A stretch of 64,000 bases of DNA from Streptomyces coeruleorubidus (lineage in GTDB: Bacteria > Actinomycetota > Actinomycetes > Streptomycetales > Streptomycetaceae), in the NCBI RefSeq assembly GCF_008705135.1, contig NZ_CP023694.1, forward strand, positions 6,677,001 to 6,741,000, in the 5' to 3' direction. A program made the translations under genes and the position numbers. Shown in pieces: positions 16,179-24,884 of the stretch; position 1 is the first letter of the stretch; each line of letters begins with the position of its first letter. The notes beneath the pieces were generated by a model. That model made no database searches. It was not told the origin of the DNA and worked only from the letters and a program-made list of their open reading frames with translations.

Positions 16179-16207
16179 TGGCCCGCCCCCGCGAAGGGGA
16201 GGGGCCA
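16179..16207. terminator. Hairpin between convergent genes
   Basis: TGGCCC and GGGCCA with internal CCCC/GGGG pairing around CGCGAA form a stem with small bulges in the 68-base gap between two converging genes. It could stop transcription from either side. Confidence 0.45.
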
Positions 16208-16231
16208 CCACCGGGCGTTGATGCGCGGGCG

Positions 16232-16960
16232 TCAGCTGTCGCTGTTGCTCGCCCCACGACGGCGCATGCCGAAGAACACCGCGCCCCCACCGACGACGAC
16301 CAGGGCCGCCGCGATGCCGGCGATGATGCCGGTGTTGGAGTCGGCACCGGTCTCGGCGAGGTTGGAGTCACCGGCCGCCGGCGCGGGCGCGTTGCCCGCC
16401 GGCGTCGTGCTCTCGCTCTCCGACGGCGCCGGAGCCGGGGTGTCGGCCGGGGTGTCGGTCTCCTCGGCCGGCTTCGACGGGGAGGCCGACGGGGTCGGCG
16501 TGGCCGGCTCGGTCGCCGGCGGCTTCTCCTCTTCCTTCTTGCAGGCCGTGGCCGGGGTGACGAGGTTCGGCTTGATGTCCTCGTCGACGTACGGAGTGGC
16601 CTTGACGTGGATGCGGTACTCCGCGTTCGGCTTCCAGTCCTCAGTGAAGGTGATGGTGGTGCCCTCGCGCGAGCCCTTGACCACCTGCTCGCCGACCTTC
16701 TTCTGGTCGGCGCCGTTGTTCTCGAGGTACACGGTGACGGTCGCCGGGATGCCGGCGGGGTCCACGTCGGTGACGGTGATGACGCCCTTGTCACCATCGC
16801 ACTTCGCCTCGGCCGAGAACTCGTTGATGTTGCAGGCGAGCGCGTTGCCGGCGGTACCGAGCGCGAGCGCGGCCGATGCGGAGGCGACACCGAGGATCCG
16901 CAGGGAACGTGCGACGGTACGGCGGGATGCCGTACGGCGTGATACGGACAGAACTGCCAC
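16232..16960 (-). CDS. LAETG-motif cell-wall-anchored protein (class E sortase substrate)
   Basis: A 242-residue secreted protein. A long N-terminal signal peptide (basic RRTASRRTVARS, then a hydrophobic core ending in GNALA) is followed by a small beta-rich domain with two cysteines (CNINEFSAEAKC). After that come a long Pro/Thr/Glu/Ser-rich stalk and a C-terminal sorting signal: LAETGADS, the hydrophobic helix IIAGIAAALVVVGGGAVFFG and the tail RRRGASNSDS. LAETG is the motif used by Streptomyces class E sortases, whose substrates matter for aerial development. GTG start with AAAGGA upstream. I know of a LAETG protein at this chromosomal position in S. coelicolor (SCO5650). Confidence 0.9.
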   Translation of the reverse strand: MAVLSVSRRTASRRTVARSLRILGVASASAALALGTAGNALACNINEFSAEAKCDGDKGVITVTDVDPAGIPATVTVYLENNGADQKKVGEQVVKGSREGTTITFTEDWKPNAEYRIHVKATPYVDEDIKPNLVTPATACKKEEEKPPATEPATPTPSASPSKPAEETDTPADTPAPAPSESESTTPAGNAPAPAAGDSNLAETGADSNTGIIAGIAAALVVVGGGAVFFGMRRRGASNSDS

Positions 16961-17107
16961 GTTTGTCCTTTACAGGATGCGCAAATGCGGGGGGTGGAGG
17001 CAGTGTTGACTGGACATCAGCACTACCGTGAGGCTCACAGGTCTATAAGCGCCGCATAAGTAGTGTCAACGCATATGCAGGTTGCAAGCACTTGCTTTGC
17101 CAGCTTA

Positions 17108-18220
17108 TTAACCGCCGAGACGTTTCAACGCCTCCGGTGCCTCCTCGATCCGCTCCACCAGGGCGATCCGCGCCTCCATCGAACGGCCGCTGGCCAGCGA
17201 CCGGAGCAGCGGCCACGTCGGCAGCTTCTCGGTCCAGTGCGCCCGGTTCACGAGCACCATGGGCGTCGGCTCGCCCCGCGACTCGTAGTAGTTGGGCGTC
17301 GCGTTGTCGAAGATCTCCTGTACGGTGCCGGCGGCGCCGGGCAGGAACACCACGCCCGCGTCGGACCGGGCCAGCAGGCCGTCCTCGCGGGTGGCGTTGG
17401 CGAAGTACTTGGCGATGTGCGACGCGAAGGCGTTCGGCGGCTCGTGGCCGTAGAACCAGGTCGGGATGCCGACGGAACGCCCGCCCTGCGGCCAGCGCGT
17501 GCGTATCTCGAAGGCGGCCGTCGCCCATTGGGTGATCGACGGCGTGAAGCGCGGTGCCTTGGCGAGCAGTTCGAGCGACTCGGTGAGCATCTCCTCGCCG
17601 AACGGGGCGGCGTACGCGCCGAGGTTCGCGGCCTCCATCGCGCCCGGGCCGCCGCCCGTGGCGACCGTGAAACCGGCGCGGGCCAGCTCCCGGCCGAGCC
17701 GTGCCGCCCCCGCGTACTCCTGAGTGCCACGGGCCATCGCGTGGCCGCCCATCACGCCCACGACCCGGGCGCCGGACAGGAGTTCGTCGAGTGCGTCCGA
17801 GACCGAGTCGTCGTGGACCGCGCGCAGCATGGAGGCGTAGATGTCCCGGTCCGCCTTCGTGCGCTGGAACCAGGCGTACGCCTGGGCGTCGGGTGTGGCC
17901 TCGTAGCCGTCCGCCAGCGACTCGAAGAGCTCGTCCGGGGAGTAGACGTGGCCGCGGTACGGGTCGAAGGGCAGGTCGGGGACCGGCGGGAAGACCAGGG
18001 CGCCGTCCGCGCGGACCTTCGCGGCGGCCTCCTCGCGCATCGCGCAGCCGAGGAAGACCGCGCCCGCGGTGTCCGTGGTGAGCAGTTCGCGCGTACGGTC
18101 CGTCAGGTCGACGGCCTGGACGCGGTGACCGGCGAGCGTGCCGCGCGCCGAGACGGTCGCGTCGAACTCCTCGAGCGTCTCGATCTCACGGTCGTCGTGG
18201 TGGGCCGCATGGGCGGGCAT
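17108..18220 (-). CDS. LOG-family (TIGR00730-like) nucleotide-binding protein
   Basis: A 370-residue protein with the lysine-decarboxylase-like Rossmann fold of the LOG family: VVGVMGGHAMARG, then TVATGGGPGAMEAAN and VFLPGAAGTVQEIFD. Classical LOG enzymes, which release cytokinin-type bases from nucleotides, have PGGxGTxxE; here the second glycine is alanine (PGAAGTVQE), so activity may differ. It is longer than typical LOG proteins because of an extra N-terminal domain of about 150 residues (VFLGCAMREEAAAKV). I take the ATG at 18220 (MPAHAAHHDD) because upstream sequence is low complexity. Confidence 0.82.
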   Translation of the reverse strand: MPAHAAHHDDREIETLEEFDATVSARGTLAGHRVQAVDLTDRTRELLTTDTAGAVFLGCAMREEAAAKVRADGALVFPPVPDLPFDPYRGHVYSPDELFESLADGYEATPDAQAYAWFQRTKADRDIYASMLRAVHDDSVSDALDELLSGARVVGVMGGHAMARGTQEYAGAARLGRELARAGFTVATGGGPGAMEAANLGAYAAPFGEEMLTESLELLAKAPRFTPSITQWATAAFEIRTRWPQGGRSVGIPTWFYGHEPPNAFASHIAKYFANATREDGLLARSDAGVVFLPGAAGTVQEIFDNATPNYYESRGEPTPMVLVNRAHWTEKLPTWPLLRSLASGRSMEARIALVERIEEAPEALKRLGG

Positions 18221-18254
18221 CGTCTGCACCCGCCCATGCTGGCACAGCCATGTC

Positions 18255-18662
18255 TCAGCCCTCGACTGCCGACGGGTCCATCCACACGACCTCGAAGGTG
18301 TGGCCGTCCGGGTCGTCGAAGGCGCGGCCGTACATGAACCCGTGGTCCTGGGTCTCACCGGAGACGGAACCGCCCGCCGCGACCGCCTTCTCGACCAGCT
18401 CGTCGACCTTCTCGCGGCTCTCGGAGCTCAGCGCGATCAGCACCTCGCTGGTCTTCTTCGCGTCCGCGATCTCCTTCTTGGTGAACTGGGCGTACTTCTC
18501 CTTGGTGTGCACCATGACCACGATGGTCTCGCTGATCACGACCGAGGCGGTGCTGTCGTCGCTGAACTGCTCGTTGATCGAGTAGCCGAGCTCCGTGAAG
18601 AACTTCTTCGAGGCGTCGAGGTCGCTGACACACAGGTTCACGAAGATCATCTGCTGGTACAT
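18255..18662 (-). CDS. VOC-superfamily (glyoxalase/bleomycin-resistance-like) protein
   Basis: A 135-residue protein with the paired beta-alpha-beta-beta-beta layout of the VOC superfamily (MIFVNLCVSDLDASKKFFTELGY, later SETQDHGFMYGRAFDDPDGHTFEVVWMD). The C-terminal DPDGHTFEVVW is diagnostic. The usual histidine metal ligand of the first module is not evident, so metal-dependent catalysis is uncertain. It lies 34 bases upstream of the LOG gene on the same strand and could be co-transcribed with it. Confidence 0.87.
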   Translation of the reverse strand: MYQQMIFVNLCVSDLDASKKFFTELGYSINEQFSDDSTASVVISETIVVMVHTKEKYAQFTKKEIADAKKTSEVLIALSSESREKVDELVEKAVAAGGSVSGETQDHGFMYGRAFDDPDGHTFEVVWMDPSAVEG

Positions 18663-18770
18663 GCGGGGTCTCTCCCATCAAGTCCGTGCCGTTACGTGGG
18701 GATAGACCGGGGGCCTGTGCGGAACTCATCGCCGTACGGAGATTTTTTCGTACGAGTTTTTCAGCGGGCT

Positions 18771-20312
18771 TCAGCGGGCCAGCGGCAGCGCCGCCAGCTC
18801 GGCGACCGTCAGGGTGAGCGGGCCGAACAGGGCGAGCAGCGCGCCCGCGCGGAGGGCGGCGGCGCTTCGCAGCATCGTCGCGGGGGCGCCGAGGCGCAGC
18901 AGCGCGGCGGTGGTGTCGGCGCGGGCCTGGCGGGCCTCGACGGCGGCCATGAGGAGCGTCCCCACGGTGCAGCCGGTCACCAGCAGCACGCCGAGCGTGG
19001 TGAGCGGACCGAGCGACAGCCCGTCCGGGGCGTGCAGCAGCGCCATGGCGTACGCGGCCGCCAGCACGGCGCAGAGCACGCCCAGGGGGTGGCCGATCCG
19101 GGCGGCCTCCGCCATGAGGATCCGGCCGGCCAGGAGCCGGAGGGCGCCGGGGCGGGCCGACTGGAGCAGCCGTCCGCACAGATGGGTCAGGCCCGGACCG
19201 GCCATGGCCAGGCCGACGGCGGCCAGCGCCCAGCCCGCCAGGACGCCGGGGGAGGCGCCGGAGAAGGTGAGGTCGGGGGGCGTGGGGGCGGTGCGGCTCG
19301 TGTAGGTCTCCACGGCGAGGCCCGCGGCCAGGACGGTGATGCCCCAGGGGAGACCGGAGGGGGCGGCGGTGGGGGAGTTGCCGGACAGAGCGGTGTCCGG
19401 CAGGGCCGCTTCGGACACCGCGGTGTCGGGTGTCGCGGTGTCCCCGGCCGCGTGCGCGGCGCTCCCGGCCGGGATCACGACGCTCATGGCGTCCGGTGCC
19501 GCCGTCCGAGGGTTGGACGGCTCGGCGGGGTCCTCGACCGTGCTCACCGTTCCCGCGGCGCCCCGGGCGGCCGAGCCCGTGGCCGCCGCCGGGACGGACG
19601 TGCCCGTACGCCCGGACGGCGGCCCGCCGTTGTGCCCGGCCGGCTCGCTGGGTTCGGCGGGCCCGGTGGCACGACTGTCCGTGGGGCGGACGATCTGGCG
19701 GCCGAATCGGCCGTACGCCCCGAAGGTCTCGTGTGTGCTCGTGCTCCGGTACGCGCCGAAACGGCCGTACGCCCCGGCCGCCCGGGACGGGGCCGGCCCC
19801 GCCTCCCTCGGCCGCAGCGCCAGCGCCACCGCCACCGACGCGGCTGCGGGCACGATCGAGAGCAACATCAGGGCTCCCGGCAGCGGCAGCGGCCGGTCCG
19901 CCGCGAGGGACTCGGCGGCCGCGCCGTCGAAGGGCATGCCCGTCAGGTCGCCGCGCAGGTGCAGGAAGAACAGCAGGGCCAGCATCGAGCCCAGGGTGCA
20001 GGACAGGGCCGTCGTCGTCGCCGAGACGGCCATCAGGCGCAGCGGGCCGAGGCCGATCGCGGAGAGGCCGGGGCGGGGCTTCGTACCGGGGTCGGTGCGG
20101 GCCACCGCGATCGCGAAGTACACCGTGGCCGTCAGCGGAGCCACGCACCAGGCCAGGCGCAGCAGGGCGGCGCCGGTGGCGCCGGGGTGGCCCAGCGCGT
20201 ATCCCAGGGCGCAGAGCAACAGGAAACCCGTCCCGGCCGAGGCCGCCGCGACCAGGAGGCGGCGCAGCTGGACGGCGGGGTGGGAGCCGCGGGTCAGACG
20301 GAGAGCGAGCAC
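18771..20312 (-). CDS. ABC transporter permease (FtsX/MacB-like) with a low-complexity middle
   Basis: A 513-residue membrane protein. Four or so helices lie in the first 150 residues and another group in the last 220, separated by about 130 residues of Ala/Pro/Ser/Thr/Gly-rich, probably extracytoplasmic sequence. That insert contains the repeated motif AYGRFG (FGAYRS, FGAYGRFGRQ). The C-terminal LLRLGAPATMLRSAAALRAGALLALFGP resembles the FtsX-type coupling helix and membrane domain. It partners the ATPase encoded just upstream, overlapping it by 19 bases. The GTG at 20312 fits this overlap. The substrate is unknown; FtsX-like systems export or act as mechanotransmitters. Confidence 0.8.
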   Translation of the reverse strand: MLALRLTRGSHPAVQLRRLLVAAASAGTGFLLLCALGYALGHPGATGAALLRLAWCVAPLTATVYFAIAVARTDPGTKPRPGLSAIGLGPLRLMAVSATTTALSCTLGSMLALLFFLHLRGDLTGMPFDGAAAESLAADRPLPLPGALMLLSIVPAAASVAVALALRPREAGPAPSRAAGAYGRFGAYRSTSTHETFGAYGRFGRQIVRPTDSRATGPAEPSEPAGHNGGPPSGRTGTSVPAAATGSAARGAAGTVSTVEDPAEPSNPRTAAPDAMSVVIPAGSAAHAAGDTATPDTAVSEAALPDTALSGNSPTAAPSGLPWGITVLAAGLAVETYTSRTAPTPPDLTFSGASPGVLAGWALAAVGLAMAGPGLTHLCGRLLQSARPGALRLLAGRILMAEAARIGHPLGVLCAVLAAAYAMALLHAPDGLSLGPLTTLGVLLVTGCTVGTLLMAAVEARQARADTTAALLRLGAPATMLRSAAALRAGALLALFGPLTLTVAELAALPLAR

Positions 20313-21043
20313 GCGGCCCGGCCTTCCGTCTCGGTGGGCCCGGCGACCGGCGGCAGGTGCACCGTCTGCACGCGCCGCCCGTCGAGCAGGGACACCGTGC
20401 GGTCGGCGAGCGCCGCCGTCTCCGCGTCGTGCGTGGCCAGGACGACCGTGATGCCGTGGGAGCGGGCCGCCGTGGTGAGGGTGCGCAGCGCATGGGCGCG
20501 GTCGGCGCGGTGCAGGGGCGCCGTGGGCTCGTCGGCGAACAGCACCGACGGCGCGGGGGCGAGGGCACGGGCGATGCACACCCGCTGTCGCTCGGCCTGC
20601 ACCAGCTGGTGCGGACGTTTGCGGGCGCTGTCGCCGATGTCCAGGCGCTCCAGCCACTCCAGGGCCGCCTTCTTGGCGCGGCGCCTGCTGGTGCCGCGCA
20701 GCATCAGCGGCAGGGCGGCGTTCTCCCAGGCGTTGAGCTCCGGGACCAGCGAGGGGGCCGGGTCGATCCAGCCGAAGCGGTCGCGGCGCAGCCGCTCGCG
20801 AGTGAGGTGGCCCATGGTGTGCACGGGCATGCTGTTGAACCAGACCTCGCCGCGCCGGACGGGCACCAGGCCGGACAGGCACCGCAGCAGGGTCGTCTTG
20901 CCGCTGCCGCGCGGGCCGCTGACGGCGAGGATCTCGCTCTCCCGGACGCCGAGCGAGACACCGCTGAGCGCGGGGGAGCCGTCGTCGTGCTGGAAGTGCA
21001 GGGCGCGTGCCCAGAGCACGTCGTTGTCCGGCGGGGCCTCCAT
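20294..21043 (-). CDS. ABC transporter ATP-binding protein with degenerate signature motif
   Basis: A 249-residue ABC ATPase, MacB/LolD-like. Walker A is GPRGSGKTT (about 43-51), the Q-loop region is ERLRRDRFGWIDPAPSLVPEL, Walker B VLFADEPTAP and the H-loop LATHDAETAALAD. The signature that should read LSGGE is instead LVQAE (HQLVQAERQRVCIARAL), losing both glycines while keeping the following helix. Because family ATPases use this motif to close over ATP, activity may be weak or regulated. It is translationally linked to the FtsX-like permease downstream. Confidence 0.85.
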   Translation of the reverse strand: MEAPPDNDVLWARALHFQHDDGSPALSGVSLGVRESEILAVSGPRGSGKTTLLRCLSGLVPVRRGEVWFNSMPVHTMGHLTRERLRRDRFGWIDPAPSLVPELNAWENAALPLMLRGTSRRRAKKAALEWLERLDIGDSARKRPHQLVQAERQRVCIARALAPAPSVLFADEPTAPLHRADRAHALRTLTTAARSHGITVVLATHDAETAALADRTVSLLDGRRVQTVHLPPVAGPTETEGRAACSLSV

Positions 21044-21250
21044 GGGCGTACACCTCGGTTCAGATCCGTAGTTCCCGTGCCATCCCCCGTGCGGGGGAAC
21101 GAAGGCAGGGCCGATCGGTCACTGGGCACGCTAGGCAGAGCGCGGCGGGACGCCGGACAGCACGCGGCCCCGGGGCGCCGTTTCTCACTCGAACGGGGGG
21201 CACCGGGGCCGGTGTTGATCATCCAAACAGACGATCGGAGCGACGGTCGG

Positions 21251-22612
21251 TCAGAGCTTGGTCCACGCCTCCGAGAGGGTGGCGCGCAGGATCTGCTCGA
21301 TCTCGTCGAACGTCGACTGGTCGGAGATCAGCGGCGGGGCGAGCTGGACGACCGGGTCGCCGCGGTCGTCGGCGCGGCAGTACAGGCCGTTGTCGTACAG
21401 CTTCTTGGAGAGGAAGCCGTACAGGACGCGCTCGGTCTCGTCCGCGTCGAAGGACTCCTTGGTCGCCTTGTCCTTGACCAGCTCGATGCCGTAGAAGAAG
21501 CCGTTGCCGCGGACGTCGCCGACGATCGGCAGGTCGTGGAGCTTCTCCAGGGTGGCGCGGAAGTTGCCCTCGTTGTCCAGGACGTGCTGGTTGAGGTTCT
21601 CGCGCTCGAACAGGTCGAGGTTGGCCAGGCCCACGGCCGCGGAGACCGGGTGGCCGCCGAAGGTGTAGCCGTGCAGGAAGGTGTTGTCGCCCTTGTAGAA
21701 CGGCTCGGCGAGGCGGTCGGAGACGATGCACGCGCCTATGGGGGAGTAGCCGGAGGTCATGCCCTTGGCGCAGGTGATCATGTCCGGGACGTAGTCGAAC
21801 TTGTCGCAGGCGAAGTACGTGCCCAGGCGGCCGAAGGCGCAGATGACCTCGTCGGACACGAGCAGCACGTCGTACTGGTCGCAGATCTCGCGCACGCGCC
21901 GGAAGTAGCCGGGCGGGGGCGGGAAGCAGCCGCCCGCGTTCTGCACCGGCTCGAGGAAGACCGCGGCGACCGTGTCCGGGCCCTCGAAGAGGATCTGCTG
22001 CTCGATCTGGTCGGCGGCCCAGCGGCCGAAGGCCTCGGGGTCGTCACCGTGGATCGGCGCCCGGTAGATGTTGGTGTTCGGGACCTTGTGGGCGCCCGGC
22101 ACCAGGGGCTCGAACGGCGCCTTCAGAGCGGGCAGACCGGTGATGGACAGGGCACCCTGCGGCGTGCCGTGGTAGGCGACCGCGCGGGAGATGACCTTGT
22201 GCTTGGTGGGCTTGCCGACCAGCTTGAAGTACTGCTTGGCGAGCTTCCAGGCGGTCTCGACCGCCTCACCGCCGCCGGTGGTGAAGAAGACCTTGTTCAG
22301 GTCGCCCGGGGCGTGGTGCGCGAGGCGCTCGGCCAGCTCGACGGCCTTGGGGTGGGCGTAGGACCAGATGGGGAAGAACGCCAGCTCCTGCGCCTGCTTG
22401 GAGGCGGTCTCGGCGAGTTCGACCCGGCCGTGCCCGGCCTGCACCACGAACAGGCCGGCGAGACCGTCGAGGTAGCGCTTGCCCTGGTCGTCGTAGATGT
22501 ACGTGCCCTCGCCCCGGACGATGGTGGGGACGGGGGACTTCTCGTACGACGACATGCGCGTGAAGTGCATCCACAGGTGGTCGTACGCGGTCTGGGAGAG
22601 GTCCTTGCTCAC
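21251..22612 (-). CDS. Class III aminotransferase, probably putrescine/GABA-type
   Basis: A 453-residue PLP enzyme of the omega-amino-acid/diamine aminotransferase group. It has VFFTTGGGEAVETAWKLA (cofactor phosphate region), VISRAVAYHGTPQGALS, DEVICAFGRLGTYFACDKF, and the Schiff-base lysine in MITCAKGMTSGYSPIGA. Length is normal. Convergent evidence from neighbours (Lrp regulator 19 bases upstream on the same strand and a divergent aminobutyraldehyde dehydrogenase) points to polyamine catabolism: amino group transfer from putrescine or a related amine to pyruvate or oxoglutarate. Beta-alanine or taurine use cannot be excluded. Confidence 0.88.
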   Translation of the reverse strand: MSKDLSQTAYDHLWMHFTRMSSYEKSPVPTIVRGEGTYIYDDQGKRYLDGLAGLFVVQAGHGRVELAETASKQAQELAFFPIWSYAHPKAVELAERLAHHAPGDLNKVFFTTGGGEAVETAWKLAKQYFKLVGKPTKHKVISRAVAYHGTPQGALSITGLPALKAPFEPLVPGAHKVPNTNIYRAPIHGDDPEAFGRWAADQIEQQILFEGPDTVAAVFLEPVQNAGGCFPPPPGYFRRVREICDQYDVLLVSDEVICAFGRLGTYFACDKFDYVPDMITCAKGMTSGYSPIGACIVSDRLAEPFYKGDNTFLHGYTFGGHPVSAAVGLANLDLFERENLNQHVLDNEGNFRATLEKLHDLPIVGDVRGNGFFYGIELVKDKATKESFDADETERVLYGFLSKKLYDNGLYCRADDRGDPVVQLAPPLISDQSTFDEIEQILRATLSEAWTKL

Positions 22613-22631
22613 GGCTATCGGGTCCTCACGG

Positions 22632-23171
22632 TTATCGGGTTCCCCACATGTAGGTCTGCTTCTTGAGCTTGAGGTAGACGAAGCTCTCGGTGGAGCGCAC
22701 TCCGGGGACGGCCCGGATGCGTTTGTTGATGACCTCCAGGAGGTGGTCGTCGTCCTCGCAGACGATCTCCACCATCAGGTCGAAGGAGCCCGCGGTCATC
22801 ACCACGTACTCGCACTCGGACATGGCCGTCAGCGCGTCCGCGACCGACTCCACGTCGCCCTCGACGTTTACGCCGACCATCGCCTGTCTGCGGTAGCCCA
22901 CGGTGAGCGGGTCCGTGACGGCGACGATCTGCATCACGCCCTGGTCGAGCAGCTTCTGGACGCGCTGGCGCACGGCCGCCTCGGACAGGCCGACGGCCTT
23001 GCCGATGGCGGCGTACGGCCGGCGGCCGTCCTCCTGGAGCTGCTCGATGATGGCGAGGGAGACGGCGTCCAGCTGCGGCGAGCTGCCGTTCCTGGACTCG
23101 CGGGAGGGCTCGCGGTGCTCCCGCGAGCCCTTCTGGTCTGCGCTTCGACTGGCCACGAGGTCACTGTGCAC
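22632..23171 (-). CDS. Lrp/AsnC-family transcriptional regulator (likely polyamine-responsive)
   Basis: A regulator of about 179 residues. The helix-turn-helix is LDAVSLAIIEQLQEDGRRPYAAIGKAVGLSEAAVRQRVQKLLDQGV, followed by the RAM ligand-binding domain (AMVGVNVEGDVESVADALTAMSECEYVVMTAGSFDLMVEIVCEDDDHLLEVINKRIRAVPGVRSTESF). It probably controls the aminotransferase it precedes and the divergent dehydrogenase. By position and family it is the likely counterpart of S. coelicolor SCO5656 (named EpuRI in work on polyamine use, from memory). The start is uncertain: GTG codons at 23156, 23171 and 23246 are all in frame and none has a strong ribosome-binding site. Confidence 0.88.
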   Translation of the reverse strand: MHSDLVASRSADQKGSREHREPSRESRNGSSPQLDAVSLAIIEQLQEDGRRPYAAIGKAVGLSEAAVRQRVQKLLDQGVMQIVAVTDPLTVGYRRQAMVGVNVEGDVESVADALTAMSECEYVVMTAGSFDLMVEIVCEDDDHLLEVINKRIRAVPGVRSTESFVYLKLKKQTYMWGTR

Positions 23172-23203
23172 GAGGTCTCGACACTTCCGCAAGCCTCGAT
23201 CGA

Positions 23204-23220
23204 TGAAATCCGTTGTTTCA
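23204..23220. promoter_or_regulatory. Candidate Lrp/AsnC operator
   Basis: TGAAATCCGTTGTTTCA is an inverted repeat, TGAAA-N7-TTTCA, in the gap between the divergent regulator and dehydrogenase genes. Lrp/AsnC proteins commonly bind such AT-ended imperfect palindromes and regulate their own gene and a divergent neighbour. Confidence 0.45.
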
Positions 23221-23335
23221 GTAGCCGACTCCTGCGGATTCCGCACGATCGAAGGGAGCGGGGGTGTTGAAAACGTGGGTCGGCCGACTAGGGTGGGTGT
23301 CTCAAGTACTGGACATCCGAACTGGAGGGCCGGCA

Positions 23336-24775
23336 GTGAGCACCGAGCTGCGTCGTCTGCGCAACTACATCGGCGGTGAGTTCCGGGACGCCGCCGACGG
23401 ACGGACCACCGAGGTGGTCAATCCCGCGACGGGCGAGGCGTACGCGACCGCTCCGCTGTCCGGGCAGGCGGACGTGGACGCCGCGATGGCGGCGGCCGCC
23501 GAGGCCTTCCCCGGCTGGCGCGACACCACGCCCGCCGAGCGCCAGAAGGCCCTGCTGAAGATCGCGGACGCCTTCGAGGAGCGCGCCGAGGAGCTGATCG
23601 CGGCCGAGGTGGAGAACACGGGCAAGCCGGTCGGGCTGACCCGCTCCGAGGAGATCCCGCCGATGGTCGACCAGATCCGCTTCTTCGCGGGCGCGGCGCG
23701 GATGCTCGAGGGCCGCTCGGCCGGTGAGTACATGGAGGGCCTGACCTCCATCGTGCGCCGCGAGCCGGTCGGGGTCTGCGCGCAGGTCGCGCCGTGGAAC
23801 TACCCGATGATGATGGCCGTGTGGAAGTTCGCCCCGGCGATCGCGGCGGGCAACACGGTCGTGCTGAAGCCGTCCGACACCACCCCGGCGTCCACGGTGC
23901 TGATCGCGGAGATCCTCGGCGGGATCCTGCCGAAGGGCGTCTTCAACGTCATCTGCGGCGACCGCGAGACGGGCCGCATGATGGTCGAGCACGAGATCCC
24001 GGCGATGGCCTCCATCACCGGTTCCGTACGGGCCGGCATGCAGGTCGCCGAGTCCGCGGCCAAGGACGTCAAGCGCGTCCACCTGGAGCTGGGCGGCAAG
24101 GCGCCGGTCGTGGTCTTCGAGGACACCGACATCGCCAAGGCCGTCGAGGACATCTCGGTCGCGGGCTACTTCAACGCCGGCCAGGACTGCACGGCCGCCA
24201 CGCGCGTCCTGGTCCACGAGTCCATCCACGACGATTTCGTCTCCGCGCTGTCGAAGGCCGCCGCCGAGACGAAGACCGGGCAGCCGGACGACGAGGACGT
24301 GCTGTTCGGTCCGCTCAACAACCCCAACCAGCTCAAGCAGGTCGAGGGCTTCATCGAGCGGCTGCCCGCGCACGCGCGCGTGGAGGCCGGCGGCAAGCGG
24401 GTCGGCGACAAGGGCTACTTCTATGCGCCGACCGTCGTCTCGGGCCTCAAGCAGGACGACGAGATCATCCAGAAGGAGGTCTTCGGCCCGGTCATCACCG
24501 TCCAGTCCTTCCGCGACGAGGACCAGGCGGTGGAGTGGGCCAACGGCGTCGAGTACGCGCTCGCCTCCTCCGTGTGGACCAAGGACCACGGCCGCGCCAT
24601 GCGGATGTCCAAGAAGCTCGACTTCGGCTGCGTCTGGATCAACACGCACATCCCGCTGGTCGCCGAGATGCCGCACGGCGGCTTCAAGAAGTCCGGCTAC
24701 GGCAAGGACCTGTCGGGGTACGGCTTCGACGACTACACGCGCATCAAGCACGTGATGACGTCGCTGGACGCGTAG
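23336..24775 (+). CDS. Gamma-aminobutyraldehyde dehydrogenase
   Basis: A 479-residue NAD+-dependent aldehyde dehydrogenase. The catalytic cysteine is in NAGQDCTAATR, the general base glutamate in LELGGKAPVV, and the cofactor region reads APWNYPMMMAVWKFAPAIAAGN. NAGQDCTA around the cysteine is typical of aminobutyraldehyde and betaine-aldehyde dehydrogenases. It would oxidise 4-aminobutanal from putrescine to GABA. GTG at 23336 with GGAGGG upstream. It is divergent from the Lrp regulator and the aminotransferase, which likely produces its substrate. Confidence 0.9.
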   Translation: MSTELRRLRNYIGGEFRDAADGRTTEVVNPATGEAYATAPLSGQADVDAAMAAAAEAFPGWRDTTPAERQKALLKIADAFEERAEELIAAEVENTGKPVGLTRSEEIPPMVDQIRFFAGAARMLEGRSAGEYMEGLTSIVRREPVGVCAQVAPWNYPMMMAVWKFAPAIAAGNTVVLKPSDTTPASTVLIAEILGGILPKGVFNVICGDRETGRMMVEHEIPAMASITGSVRAGMQVAESAAKDVKRVHLELGGKAPVVVFEDTDIAKAVEDISVAGYFNAGQDCTAATRVLVHESIHDDFVSALSKAAAETKTGQPDDEDVLFGPLNNPNQLKQVEGFIERLPAHARVEAGGKRVGDKGYFYAPTVVSGLKQDDEIIQKEVFGPVITVQSFRDEDQAVEWANGVEYALASSVWTKDHGRAMRMSKKLDFGCVWINTHIPLVAEMPHGGFKKSGYGKDLSGYGFDDYTRIKHVMTSLDA

Positions 24776-24793
24776 GCGCCGGATCTCGTTGCG

Positions 24794-24827
24794 CGGCCCC
24801 GGGCGGGGTGTACCTCGCCCGGGGCCG
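24794..24827 (+). terminator. Strong terminator after the dehydrogenase
   Basis: Perfect 12-bp stem (CGGCCCCGGGCG with CGCCCGGGGCCG) around a 10-base loop, 18 bases after the stop codon, followed by TTCG. Confidence 0.75.
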
Positions 24828-24850
24828 TTCGCGTGTGCGCAGACCTATTT

Positions 24851-24878
24851 TTGAACATGTTCAATACGGGCGTAGAGT
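24851..24878 (+). promoter_or_regulatory. Promoter overlapped by a perfect palindrome; probable leaderless start
   Basis: TTGAACATGTTCAA (24851-24864) is a perfect 14-bp palindrome. Its first six bases, TTGAAC, form a good -35 element, and TAGAGT (24873-24878) 16 bases on is a good -10. The -10 ends six bases before the ATG at 24885, so transcription should begin at or next to the start codon, giving a leaderless mRNA. A palindrome over the -35 suggests repression, for example by a TetR-type protein; no such gene is adjacent. Confidence 0.6.
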
Positions 24879-24884
24879 GCCGCC

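Noticed and set aside
18700..18770. CGTACG repeats around T runs downstream of the ABC permease gene as a terminator
   Set aside because: The stem is only six pairs with a long A/T loop and does not form a convincing hairpin on either strand.
18771..21053. A 760-codon minus-strand frame covering both the permease and the ATPase gene
   Set aside because: Its first 250 codons run antisense-like through the ATPase in another frame and are Arg/Ala/Pro-rich; only the permease part shows membrane helices and family motifs.
21072..21101. GTTCCC...GGGGGAAC inverted sequence upstream of the ABC ATPase gene
   Set aside because: The pairing is mainly a short C5/G5 stem; too weak to call a terminator or operator.
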